A stretch of 14,069 bases of DNA from Candidatus Krumholzibacteriia bacterium (GTDB lineage Bacteria > Krumholzibacteriota > Krumholzibacteriia > LZORAL124-64-63), in contig JAUUYW010000047.1 of the NCBI GenBank assembly GCA_030590265.1, positions 1 to 14,069 on the forward strand. Direction: 5' to 3'. Shown piece by piece: positions 6,829-14,069 of the stretch. Position 1 is the stretch's first letter; every line of letters begins with the position of its first letter. The translations under genes and the position numbers were made by a program. The notes beneath the pieces were generated by a model. That model made no database searches and was not told the origin of the DNA. It was given only the letters and a program-made list of their open reading frames with translations.

Positions 6829-9246
6829 ATGCCAAATAGGCATTCATTTCGATCCCTGTTTATTCTATTCCTGCTGTTGGCGGGTTTGACCCTTGTGGGT
6901 TGTTCCGACGATGAGACCGAAACTGCTGGTATCACCAGTGCTGATGACCCTGGTGGTACAGGTGATGTTTATGTGGAAACCGACCCCAACAAGCTGGTAG
7001 TGCCCTGGGCGTTGACTCTTCCTGGAGGGGAGTCCATATCCGGGGTGAACAATTATCATCTGCGCAACCAGGGTCCTGGTGATTATACCATTTCCTGGCC
7101 GCAGTTGAATGGTTGGAACGAACCTCGACCCAGCACTTTCCAGCAAGCCATGCCCAGTGGCAGTAACCTGGTTTTTTCCGCCATCTACCTTCCTCAACCA
7201 GGCACCGCCCAAGTGAATATCACCCCTGTTGGTCTTGATGCTACTTGGCGTATTTTTAACGAGGCAGGGTTTGACAGCTCCTCCAATGGGGATGCCACTT
7301 TGGTCAACCTGGTTCCTGGAGAATATGAGGTGATTTGGTCAGATGTAGAGGGATTTGATACTCCCGATACCGTAGCTGTTTCCATGAGCCCTTTGAACCC
7401 TTTGTATATTGTTGGGAGTTATGCTTTCCCGGACAGCACTTTGCTGGTCAATCCGGTACCCGAGGATCTCAATTCCAGCTGGTCAATCACCGGGCCCGAT
7501 GAGTTCACTGATTCGGGCACAGGCCAAACCAAGCTGGATATCACCTCCAACGGCGAATACATCGTCATTTGGGATGATGTGGCTGAGTATACTACGCCAG
7601 AGCCGGGGTCCATACGCATTAGCCTTGAAAAAGACGTATTGTTCACCGTGAGCGGGATCTATATGCCTCTTGAGGGCACTGTCAATATCAACGCAGTGAT
7701 TGGTGAAACCGATTATCCTTGGGCTTTGACCGGACCCACTGGAACTCTTCAATATGGTTCCGGCTCCACCAGCTTGACCGGAATGCGACCCGGCACCTAC
7801 TCCATCCAGGGACTGCCTTTGGACGGTTGGGTGCCCGCAGATGGGTCCAGCGATGAACTGACTTCTGTCGGTGCCATCACTCTCACGGTTTCGGCTGAGG
7901 CGGCCATCACCGTTCAGCCTCTCCCTGAGGATCTGGATGCAGCCTGGCAGTTGACCGGTCCCGGCAGTTATAGCCTGGACGGTACTGGTGAAATGCTGAT
8001 TGATGGACTGTCTGCCGGTTCCTACACCATCACCTGGACAGATATCACAGGCTGGAGTGTTCCTGCTGCCAGCAGCCAAACCCTGGCTGCCGATCACGGT
8101 CTGGTTTTTGCAGGCCAGTTTGAGCAAGGCGCCCAATCTCTGCATGTGAATCCCCAACCGTCATCTGAAACCATCACCTGGGATATTTCCGGTCCTGGGG
8201 GTTACAGTGAATCCGGCACTGGAATGGCGACTTTTCCTCTTACCGAAAACGGAAACTATGTCATTACCTGGGGTGCTGTAGCTGGCTATATGCAGCCCGC
8301 TCCGAGGGTCGCCAATTTCTCAGGCGATAACAATATTGTATTCAATGCCCGTTATGTGGAATTGCTGGATCTGGTGCCTGTGGCTGCCGGCACCTTCCAA
8401 ATGGGTAGTAGTGGTTTTGAAGGTTGCCGCAATGGTTTTGAATCTCCTCATGATGTGGATATTACCCGCGATTTCATCATGAAGAGTACCGAAGTCACCA
8501 ATGGTGAATACATTGCCATGGCCCAATGGGCTTATGACAATGGTTACGCCACGGCGAATCGTTTTGGGGTCAATGACAACCTTGACGGTTCCACAGTGGA
8601 ACTTCTGGATCTTGATGATGGCGACCAGGAAATCTTCTTCATTGATGGAGTTTTCAGCACACCGGTTCCCGACCAGCCAGTGAAGGAAGTCTCGTGGTAT
8701 GGTGCTGTTTCCTACTGTGATTGGTTGAGTATGTACTTGGGAATGGAACGCTCCTACAGCCATATCACGTGGGTTTGCGGGATCAATAATCCTTCTGCGG
8801 CCCCAGGCTACCGTTTGCCCACCGAGGCGGAGTGGGAGTATGCCTGTCGGGCTGGTTCCACCACTGCTTATGCCAACAACATCAACATTTTTCCTGTGGG
8901 GAATGACGAGTGTGTCTCCAGCCAACTGGAAACCATTTGCTGGTATGATTTGAGTGGTGGTGGCTGGAGTCAAGAGGTTGCCCAGCTGGTTGAAAACACC
9001 TGGGGTTTATATGATATGCACGGCAATGTGCGAGAATGGGTCAACGACTGGATGAGGGCCAACTACTACAGCGAGGACCCTCCTGGTGAGGATACTCCTG
9101 GACCTTTGTTTGGCACTGAGCGGGTTATCCGGGGCGGCTATTTTTTCAGTCCTCTTCAAGATTGTCGCAGTGCTGCACGTCATTCCGCGCTTCCGAGCAA
9201 TGCATCCTATGACACCGGTTTCCGGGTGGTTCTGTCCGGGAATTAA
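6829..9246 (+). CDS. repeat-containing lipoprotein with FGE-sulfatase (SUMF1-like) domain
   Basis: This encodes 805 residues. I start at ATG 6829, 7 bases after GGAGG, rather than at the upstream in-frame ATG at 6751. Residues 1-24 form a lipoprotein signal with a canonical L-V-G-Cys25 lipobox; Asp27 and Asp28 follow. Residues about 47-512 are six degenerate ~77-residue beta-type repeats. Residues 515-805 form an FGE/SUMF1-type domain: G-T-F-Q-M-G-S, E-V-T-N-G-E-Y, P-V-K-E-V-S-W-Y-G-A-V-S-Y-C-D-W-L, Y-R-L-P-T-E-A-E-W-E-Y-A-C-R-A-G, G-L-Y-D-M-H-G-N-V-R-E-W-V-N-D-W, R-V-I-R-G-G-Y-F-F-S and a final G-F-R-V-V-L. Where true formylglycine-generating enzymes carry the active cysteine pair after R-G-G-S, this protein has Y-F-F-S-P-L-Q-D-C-R-S-A-A-R; only the structural C-x-A-A-R-type cysteine remains. 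Sulfatase activation is therefore unlikely. It probably serves as a surface-anchored binding or structural protein; its role is unknown. Confidence 0.85.
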   Translation: MPNRHSFRSLFILFLLLAGLTLVGCSDDETETAGITSADDPGGTGDVYVETDPNKLVVPWALTLPGGESISGVNNYHLRNQGPGDYTISWPQLNGWNEPRPSTFQQAMPSGSNLVFSAIYLPQPGTAQVNITPVGLDATWRIFNEAGFDSSSNGDATLVNLVPGEYEVIWSDVEGFDTPDTVAVSMSPLNPLYIVGSYAFPDSTLLVNPVPEDLNSSWSITGPDEFTDSGTGQTKLDITSNGEYIVIWDDVAEYTTPEPGSIRISLEKDVLFTVSGIYMPLEGTVNINAVIGETDYPWALTGPTGTLQYGSGSTSLTGMRPGTYSIQGLPLDGWVPADGSSDELTSVGAITLTVSAEAAITVQPLPEDLDAAWQLTGPGSYSLDGTGEMLIDGLSAGSYTITWTDITGWSVPAASSQTLAADHGLVFAGQFEQGAQSLHVNPQPSSETITWDISGPGGYSESGTGMATFPLTENGNYVITWGAVAGYMQPAPRVANFSGDNNIVFNARYVELLDLVPVAAGTFQMGSSGFEGCRNGFESPHDVDITRDFIMKSTEVTNGEYIAMAQWAYDNGYATANRFGVNDNLDGSTVELLDLDDGDQEIFFIDGVFSTPVPDQPVKEVSWYGAVSYCDWLSMYLGMERSYSHITWVCGINNPSAAPGYRLPTEAEWEYACRAGSTTAYANNINIFPVGNDECVSSQLETICWYDLSGGGWSQEVAQLVENTWGLYDMHGNVREWVNDWMRANYYSEDPPGEDTPGPLFGTERVIRGGYFFSPLQDCRSAARHSALPSNASYDTGFRVVLSGN
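6967..8364 (+). repeat. six tandem protein repeats of about 77 codons
   Basis: Approximate units are 6967-7203, 7204-7437, 7438-7677, 7678-7905, 7906-8136 and 8137-8364. The shared pattern is V-x-P near the start, W-x-(L/I)-T-G-P, a G-(T/S)-G turn, then G-x-Y-x-I-x-W-x-x-(V/I)-x-G-(Y/W)-x-x-P, ending in a hydrophobic strand with F-x-x-x-Y. Unit 4 replaces the I-x-W strand with I-Q-G-L and lacks the terminal Tyr. Units are diverged in DNA, so they are old duplications. The pattern recalls PEGA-like beta-sandwich modules, but I cannot assign a named domain. Confidence 0.7.
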
Positions 9247-9270
9247 ATGGGATTGTCATATTGGAAAATA

Positions 9271-9304
9271 GATTCAGGCCCGGGAGTTTTCCCGGGCCTG
9301 ATTC
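9271..9304. terminator. bidirectional intrinsic terminator
   Basis: CAGGCCCGGG (9275-9284) pairs perfectly with CCCGGGCCTG (9291-9300) over the loop AGTTTT, and the stem extends four more positions with one mismatch. The plus strand continues ATTTTG after the stem. The minus strand continues ATCTATTTTCC. It lies between the convergent FGE-like and protease genes and can end both. Confidence 0.8.
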
Positions 9305-9328
9305 ATTTTGATTCTGCAGGATTCCAGG

Positions 9329-12300
9329 TCAACGCACCAGCAACAATTTCCGAGTCACCGGGTCCGAATCTCCTTGGCGCAAACGAGCAAAATACTGCCC
9401 GCTGGACACAGCCAAACCTGAATTATCAAGACCATCCCAGAGCACTTCATGCATCCCGGAGGGCAAAACGCCCTGCACCAGGTTTCGCACCAGATGCCCA
9501 CGCAGATCATAAACACCCAGGATGATTTTTGCCTGGCGGTCGGTTCTGAATTTCAAAACCGTGCGCGGATTGAAAGGATTGGGGTGGTTGGACAATTCGG
9601 CCTGGTGCGCTGTTGGCACCTGATTTTCCAGGGCGCTGAGACCACTGCCATAAGTCAGGGTGACAGTGAGGTAATGAGGTGCCTGAGGGTCGTTGCTGTT
9701 GATGACTGCCGTGTCGAAGTACTGGCCTTCGGGCAATCCTTCCGGGTCAATCATGGCCACGGCCTGGATGGAATCACCCGGGGCGATGGCGGTAACCGGA
9801 GTGATGATCTCCAGCCAGGTTGAATTCCAGGTGGCACCGGGAATGATCAGGGGCAAGTCGCCGTCATTGCAAATCCAGAAATATTCGGGTTCGGCGGTGG
9901 GCATGTGTCCCAGAATTGCCGAGAGGTTGAGCAAGCCTGCTCCTGAATAGTTGTCCCGTCCCGGGGAGGAAGGTGACTGGGTCAAATCAGTGGCCGTGGT
10001 TTCCAACAATTCGCATACCTGGGGCACCAAAAGGGCCGGTTCAGCACTCCAAATCAAACAGAAGGCCGCCGCCACCAAAGGAGTGGCCATGCTGGTGCCT
10101 GAATAGGTGACGTAACCTCCTGCACCGGTGCAGCTGATGATTTCGCCGCCGGGGGCGGTGAGGTCGGGTTTCATCAGCCCGCCAGGCATGGGATAATCGT
10201 GATAGTCGGTATCACCATAGTTATTTTCCACATCCCATTCGGTGGGGCCGTAGCTGCTGTAGGGCCACATGGTGTTGTTGCTCATGGAAGCGCCCACACT
10301 GACGACTGCGGTGGCTCCATCATTGGGATGATACCAAGGGCCTGGGCAGTCGCCCGGACTGGAGATGTCCGTAGGGACGGGGTTGTGGCCGCCATAGTTG
10401 TCGCCATTGCCGGCGGCACAGATCCAGGGCACGTCGATGCTCAACAAAAGCTCGGCGTTGTAACGATTGGCAGCCCTCACACTGTCCGAACCAAGTCCCC
10501 AACCTCCACTGAGACTGAACAGATGCGCCCCGTTGTCCAGACCGAACTGCAGGGCTTCGACCATGTCTTCCATGTAACCGGGCATGGCTCGCAAGGCCAT
10601 CAGGATGGCGTCCGGGGCGGCTCCGGTGGTAGTGCCATTAGTGCCGTCGCCGGCAATGAGACCTGCGGTGTGGGTGCCATGGAAATAGTCCACATCACCA
10701 TCATAAGGGTCGTCGTCATCGTCCACGCTGTCGTAACCATGGTTGGGGTGAGTGGGGCCACCGTCCCACATCTGACCCACCAGATCGGGATGATCGTAGG
10801 CTACACCGGTGTCGAGGTGGCCAACGACGATGCCGGTCCCGGTCAGCCCGGCTGCCCAGGCTTGATCCGCACCAATTTGCGCAATGTGCCAGGCGTTGGC
10901 CCTTGAGTCCGGGGCCCGCGCCTGGTCCTTTTGGATTTCACCGTAGGTTTCACTTTTTTGATTGTCCAGCCACAGCAGTCCCACTTGGGGATTATCGGCC
11001 AGTTCTTCCACCGCCGCGGTTGTCAATTCCATGGTGATGGTGCCGGACAACCAGAGTGGTTGAGGCCCATCACCGCGGCTGATAAGGGCCAAGCTGTTCA
11101 GTTGAGGCTGAAGATTGGCAAAGGTTCGGTCCATTTGGTTTTTCGCTGCCTGGGTGATCACTTCGCGGCGGGTGGCTCGGGTTGCTCCCTGCAGGGCCTG
11201 GCCCATGGCTGCGGGATCAAGACGTTCCGTGGGCACGATCATCACTCTCAAAAGGTCTTCGTTCCGGCTGTTGTCCATGGCTTCGGCAAGAGGCCCATCA
11301 ATGACCGGCAAATGGGATTCGTTGCGCAAGATCGGGTTGTCCACCAGCAACAAGGCTTCCTGGCGGGATTTGTTGGGGATGATGGTTTTGCTCAGGTGAT
11401 CCGGGTTCAGGCGCAGGGCCGGATCGCCATCCACCCAGGTGAAAAACTCGGTGAACTGATTATCCAACTCGTTGGTTTCGTCCACTTGATCCTCAATATC
11501 GAGGTTGAAAGTGAGGCTGTGGCGACCAGCGGAAACCACCAGTGGATAATCTTCCAGGGGAACGTAGGTGCCGGTGCCCAGGCCGCCATCCACGGACCAT
11601 TCAGCCTGGGTGATGCCATCGAGTTTGAGGTTCAGCAGGAAACTTTCGGAAATATCAGCCAAGCCATTGTTAAGGAAAGCAAAGCTGACGAAGGTTGTAT
11701 CGCCGGCGGCCAGGAAACCCTGGCTGCGCTGGCCGCGAATCATGTTGGTCACCAGGAAGGTGTCCCAGCCCGCGGGGGTGAAGGGTGCCAGGTTGCCGGC
11801 CACCTGGCGGCTGCTGGTGTAGACGTTGTGACCCTGGGTGGCATAGTCCCGGCGGTCGATCCAGGCGGCGTGCATTCTTCCGGTGGCCGCGGTGCCGAAG
11901 CAGGAGTGAAACATGGGTTCTACCCTGGGTTCGTTGCTGACCAGTTCCACGGATCCGAAGAGGTCGGTGTGCCCAAATCCGCTGCCCAGACGGCTGCCCA
12001 GCCAGAATTCATCGGCATTGGGCGGTGCGTCGAGCCACAATACGCCCACCACGCCATCGCGGGTGAAAACCGAAGGTCCCACACTTTCGTATTCGTCGGC
12101 GGCCATGCCGAAGGGGCCGTAGAAAGATTCGCCCGAGTCCCAACTGTAGACGTAGATGATGTCTCCGTCGGCCACCATGCCGTCAGTGTAGTCTTCCTGA
12201 AAGACGATGTAGACATTTTCGTCCTGGCAGGCCACTTGGGGAAAGCCGGTGTTGTTGCTGGTGTAACCAGTGAAATAGCCCAGGTTGCCGAAGCTGCCGT

Positions 12301-13372
12301 TGTAGGTGTCGCTGGCCATGAGAATTTCGGTTTCTCCGGAATAGTAGTCCACCTCGGCATTCAGGAGATGAACCAGGCCACTGTTCATGGCCACGTCCGG
12401 CCAGAGATCCTGATAGCCGTCGGGGTTGAAATAATCGTAGGTGACGGTTTGACCGCCATTGGTGGAATACATGAAGATGATGGTCCATTCGTACTGGTAG
12501 AGATCCCAGTTCACGGTCAACCAGCCGGCAGCGATGAAGACGGTGGCGAAATCCCCGGCCCCGGATACAGCAATGGATGGAGTGGCGTGGGTTTCTTCGG
12601 TGCCGAGGCCACGAACCCAGGCCCAATCGCTGGTATCGTCAGGGGCGCTGGTGCGAGAGCGCAAAATCCAGCCGTCATCCCGGATCCAGGTCACATGAAT
12701 GTAGCCTGCCGAGTCGATGGCGATTTCAGGCTGGTACTCGTCCTGGCTGAATGAGGGCATTTCGATGACGGTCCAGGTGAGGCCCTCGTCGGTGGAATGA
12801 GCAATGTGGATGTCACGGTCGGTGCCACCGAGGTCTTTGGCTGCGAAGACGGCGTACAAGTTGCCTGTGAGGGGGCTTTCAGCCAAGGAGACATATTCGT
12901 CGTTCATGTTGGTAGGATTGGCCAGCAAGGTGTCGTTGGACCAGGGGAGATCGCGCTGGGAAATGGTTTTTTCCGAAAATTCTCGGCGAGGGGAACCCAG
13001 CATGGGGACGCGGCCGTTGGGTGTGTGTCCGGCCTTTTTGTTATTCAGTTTGCGCAGATAAAATGGATCGCTGAGGGATTCGACCATGGTCTTGATTTCC
13101 GGATCCATGGTTGAGGGAGTGGAGTTTGTCTGGCCTGTGGCCTGCTTGGTTTGAAGAGTAAAATCTACGTCCTGGAATGGATTATTGCCCCGTTTGAGGT
13201 CACCGGTGGAGCGGAATGTGCTTCTTGTGCGATCGGTTTTTGTATCGAGAACTGGGCCCTGGGGTAGGTTGCAGGGCAAGCTTTTGAAACTCTGGGCACT
13301 GGTGCTGCCGTTACCAAGAAACAGCAAGGTGCCAAAAAGGAAGGCCAAGGGTGTAAAATGTAAGCGAAACAT
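9329..13372 (-). CDS. large secreted S8 (subtilisin-like) peptidase, mosaic, with FlgD-Ig tail
   Basis: This encodes 1347 residues from the second of two adjacent ATGs (13372), which sits 5 bases after AGGAG; the ATG at 13375 is only 2 bases away, and a more distant in-frame ATG at 13420 is also possible. A signal peptide (1-26, S-T-S-A before Gln27) directs export. Domain order: a low-complexity propeptide-like region; a sialidase/BNR-like propeller with Asp-boxes S-T-D-E-G-L-T-W (~190), S-T-N-G-G-Q-T (~305) and S-W-D-S-G-E-S-F (~412); a CARDB-like domain (~527-645); an I9-inhibitor-like prodomain (~705-802); the S8 catalytic domain (~829-1150) with Asp854 (D-T-G), His898 (H-G-T-H-T-A-G), oxyanion Asn989 (A-A-G-N) and Ser1094 (G-T-S-M-A-T-P), all intact; an Ig-like domain; and a FlgD-Ig/type-IX-like sorting tail (N-H-P-N-P-F-N-P, then W-D-G-L-D-N-S-G). 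An Asp-rich run (D-D-D-D-D) just before the His motif suggests Ca2+ binding. It is likely a self-processing cell-surface or extracellular protease. Confidence 0.88.
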   Translation of the reverse strand: MFRLHFTPLAFLFGTLLFLGNGSTSAQSFKSLPCNLPQGPVLDTKTDRTRSTFRSTGDLKRGNNPFQDVDFTLQTKQATGQTNSTPSTMDPEIKTMVESLSDPFYLRKLNNKKAGHTPNGRVPMLGSPRREFSEKTISQRDLPWSNDTLLANPTNMNDEYVSLAESPLTGNLYAVFAAKDLGGTDRDIHIAHSTDEGLTWTVIEMPSFSQDEYQPEIAIDSAGYIHVTWIRDDGWILRSRTSAPDDTSDWAWVRGLGTEETHATPSIAVSGAGDFATVFIAAGWLTVNWDLYQYEWTIIFMYSTNGGQTVTYDYFNPDGYQDLWPDVAMNSGLVHLLNAEVDYYSGETEILMASDTYNGSFGNLGYFTGYTSNNTGFPQVACQDENVYIVFQEDYTDGMVADGDIIYVYSWDSGESFYGPFGMAADEYESVGPSVFTRDGVVGVLWLDAPPNADEFWLGSRLGSGFGHTDLFGSVELVSNEPRVEPMFHSCFGTAATGRMHAAWIDRRDYATQGHNVYTSSRQVAGNLAPFTPAGWDTFLVTNMIRGQRSQGFLAAGDTTFVSFAFLNNGLADISESFLLNLKLDGITQAEWSVDGGLGTGTYVPLEDYPLVVSAGRHSLTFNLDIEDQVDETNELDNQFTEFFTWVDGDPALRLNPDHLSKTIIPNKSRQEALLLVDNPILRNESHLPVIDGPLAEAMDNSRNEDLLRVMIVPTERLDPAAMGQALQGATRATRREVITQAAKNQMDRTFANLQPQLNSLALISRGDGPQPLWLSGTITMELTTAAVEELADNPQVGLLWLDNQKSETYGEIQKDQARAPDSRANAWHIAQIGADQAWAAGLTGTGIVVGHLDTGVAYDHPDLVGQMWDGGPTHPNHGYDSVDDDDDPYDGDVDYFHGTHTAGLIAGDGTNGTTTGAAPDAILMALRAMPGYMEDMVEALQFGLDNGAHLFSLSGGWGLGSDSVRAANRYNAELLLSIDVPWICAAGNGDNYGGHNPVPTDISSPGDCPGPWYHPNDGATAVVSVGASMSNNTMWPYSSYGPTEWDVENNYGDTDYHDYPMPGGLMKPDLTAPGGEIISCTGAGGYVTYSGTSMATPLVAAAFCLIWSAEPALLVPQVCELLETTATDLTQSPSSPGRDNYSGAGLLNLSAILGHMPTAEPEYFWICNDGDLPLIIPGATWNSTWLEIITPVTAIAPGDSIQAVAMIDPEGLPEGQYFDTAVINSNDPQAPHYLTVTLTYGSGLSALENQVPTAHQAELSNHPNPFNPRTVLKFRTDRQAKIILGVYDLRGHLVRNLVQGVLPSGMHEVLWDGLDNSGLAVSSGQYFARLRQGDSDPVTRKLLLVR

Positions 13373-13443
13373 CATGGCTCCTAAAAACTGAAAGCCCCGT
13401 AATGGAACGGAAAATTGCATATTAATCTTCTCTTTTTGTTATT

Positions 13444-13473
13444 TTATCATAAAAACACACAAAAAGATATAAT
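13444..13473 (+). promoter_or_regulatory. candidate upstream arsR promoter
   Basis: A perfect TATAAT lies at 13468-13473, with TTATCA (13444-13449) at an 18-base spacing. A second weaker option closer to the gene is TTGCGG (13491-13496), a 16-base spacer and TAAATT (13513-13518); its -10 falls inside the inverted repeat. The region between the divergent protease and arsR genes is very AT-rich, so chance matches are expected. Confidence 0.35.
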
Positions 13474-13504
13474 AAAACTAAATTAAACCCTTGCGGTTTT
13501 ATTA

Positions 13505-13533
13505 TTTATCGGTAAATTGCGATTAACGATAAA
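13505..13533. promoter_or_regulatory. probable ArsR operator (29-bp inverted repeat)
   Basis: TTTATCGGTAA (13505-13515) and TTAACGATAAA (13523-13533) are inverted copies matching at 10 of 11 positions, separated by ATTGCGA. It lies 9 bases before the arsR ATG and runs into the Shine-Dalgarno AAAGGAG. This is the position and size expected for an autorepressing ArsR/SmtB dimer. Binding is inferred from location and symmetry. Confidence 0.65.
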
Positions 13534-13542
13534 GGAGATCTC

Positions 13543-13902
13543 ATGAGCTCTAGAGTACAAAACGAGACCCAAAAGGAATTCACCCCGGACTTGATTCTGC
13601 TGGCCGATTTGGCCAAGGCCTTGTCCCATCCCGGTCGCATCAGGATTCTACAGATCCTGGCCGAACGGCAGAGTTGTATTTGCGGAGATATCGTCGATCG
13701 GATGCCATTTTCCCAATCGACGGTTTCCCAGCATTTGAAAGAACTGAAAAGGGTTGGCCTGATCATAGGCGAGATTGATGGTCCTCGAACATGTTACTGC
13801 CTCGACAACAAAACACTGAATAGGGCCCAGGAAGGTTTCCTGAGGTTGTTTGCCGGATTTGGCTGTTGCGGGCTGGAAGGAAAAACCAATGAACTCGAAT
13901 AA
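13543..13902 (+). CDS. arsR: ArsR/SmtB-family metalloregulator
   Basis: This encodes 119 residues, starting at ATG 13543 with AAAGGAG upstream. A winged helix-turn-helix spans about residues 17-90: L-A-K-A-L-S-H-P-G-R-I-R-I-L-Q-I-L, then D-I-V-D-R-M, then recognition helix S-Q-S-T-V-S-Q-H-L-K-E-L, then the wing L-I-I-G-E-I-D-G-P-R-T-C-Y-C. Cys45-Ile-Cys47 (S-C-I-C-G-D) occupies the position of the classic C-V-C arsenite-binding pair of ArsR. Two further cysteine groups, C84/C86 and C108/C109, may supply a third thiolate. When free of metal it would repress its own operon through the inverted repeat at 13505-13533, releasing DNA on binding As(III). Its last 14 bases overlap the methyltransferase gene. 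Confidence 0.93.
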   Translation: MSSRVQNETQKEFTPDLILLADLAKALSHPGRIRILQILAERQSCICGDIVDRMPFSQSTVSQHLKELKRVGLIIGEIDGPRTCYCLDNKTLNRAQEGFLRLFAGFGCCGLEGKTNELE

Positions 13903-14069
13903 ATTCAAAAAAATCGTGAAGGAAAAATATGGTGAGATCGCTCACCAATCTGGTGGTTGTTGCGGCGTTGGCTGTGGAACTGACTCGGGCAACATCAATT
14001 TTGCCGAGGGGTACGAACAACTGGATGGCTATGTGGCCGATGCGGATTTGGGATTGGGCTGCGGCCTAC
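13889..14069 (+). CDS. arsM: arsenite methyltransferase, N-terminal fragment (runs off right edge)
   Basis: Only the first 60 codons are in the window. The ATG at 13889 lies inside the end of arsR, with a GGAAGGA Shine-Dalgarno at about 6-9 bases, so the two are co-translated. The fragment reads I-V-K-E-K-Y-G-E-I-A near residues 9-18, a cysteine cluster G-G-C-C-G-V-G-C-G (Cys24, Cys25, Cys29), then Y-E-Q-L-D-G-Y-V-A-D-A-D-L-G-L-G-C-G-L (42-60). The last stretch is the hallmark preceding the SAM-binding motif of ArsM-type methyltransferases, which convert As(III) to methylated, often volatile, arsenicals using SAM and thiols. The SAM-binding and catalytic core lies beyond the edge. Family assignment rests on these N-terminal motifs plus the arsR neighbour. 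Confidence 0.85.
   Translation, partial: MNSNKFKKIVKEKYGEIAHQSGGCCGVGCGTDSGNINFAEGYEQLDGYVADADLGLGCGL

Noticed and set aside
10931..12754. 607-codon open frame on the plus strand
   Set aside because: It is antisense to the protease, whose frame holds signal peptide, Asp-boxes and CARDB-like motifs. The antisense translation has no domain, signal or start signal.

Overview
The window looks like chromosome from a Gram-negative, probably uncultivated bacterium of moderate GC content. Three things suggest a member of the FCB superphylum or a neighbouring candidate phylum: an outer-membrane-barrel-like protein, two lipoproteins, and a very large secreted protein ending in a FlgD-Ig/type-IX-like C-terminal domain with an N-P-F-N-P motif. 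A GldA/GldF/GldG-type ABC cluster with a DUF4340 partner fits the same groups. The taxonomy is inference; there is no rRNA or tRNA in the window.

Layout, left to right. (1) 1-726, minus: N-terminal 242 codons of an SsnA-like amidohydrolase, running off the left edge. (2) 727-1006: divergent intergenic region with a perfect 11-bp tandem repeat next to an extended -10 promoter. (3) 1007-2063, plus: a small exported putative outer-membrane barrel protein (TTG start) and a small TonB-C-terminal-domain lipoprotein. (4) 2071-2101: a strong hairpin between convergent units. (5) 6616-2124, minus: a tight four-gene operon of ATPase, six-helix permease, GldG-family protein and DUF4340 protein. The first three genes are separated by single bases, so they are probably translationally coupled. 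(6) 6617-6828: divergent promoter region with a 16-bp near-palindrome. (7) 6829-9246, plus: a lipoprotein with six ~77-residue beta-type repeats and a C-terminal formylglycine-generating-enzyme (FGE) fold that lacks the catalytic cysteine pair. (8) 9271-9304: bidirectional terminator. (9) 13372-9329, minus: a 1347-residue secreted mosaic protease with Asp-box propeller, CARDB-like domain, I9-like prodomain, complete subtilisin catalytic residues, Ig-like domain and FlgD-Ig tail. (10) 13505-13533: a 29-bp inverted repeat, the likely ArsR operator. (11) 13543-14069, plus: arsR overlapping the start of an arsenite methyltransferase gene, which runs off the right edge.

Functionally the window holds an envelope and secretion-related block (barrel, TonB-like lipoprotein, Gld-type ABC complex, FGE-like lipoprotein, giant exported protease) next to a self-regulated arsenic methylation operon. 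I see no mobile element, CRISPR array, RNA gene or clear sign of horizontal transfer. The least conventional items are the repeat-stalked FGE-like lipoprotein, the mosaic protease, the spacer-less TonB-domain lipoprotein and the Gld-type operon of unknown substrate.
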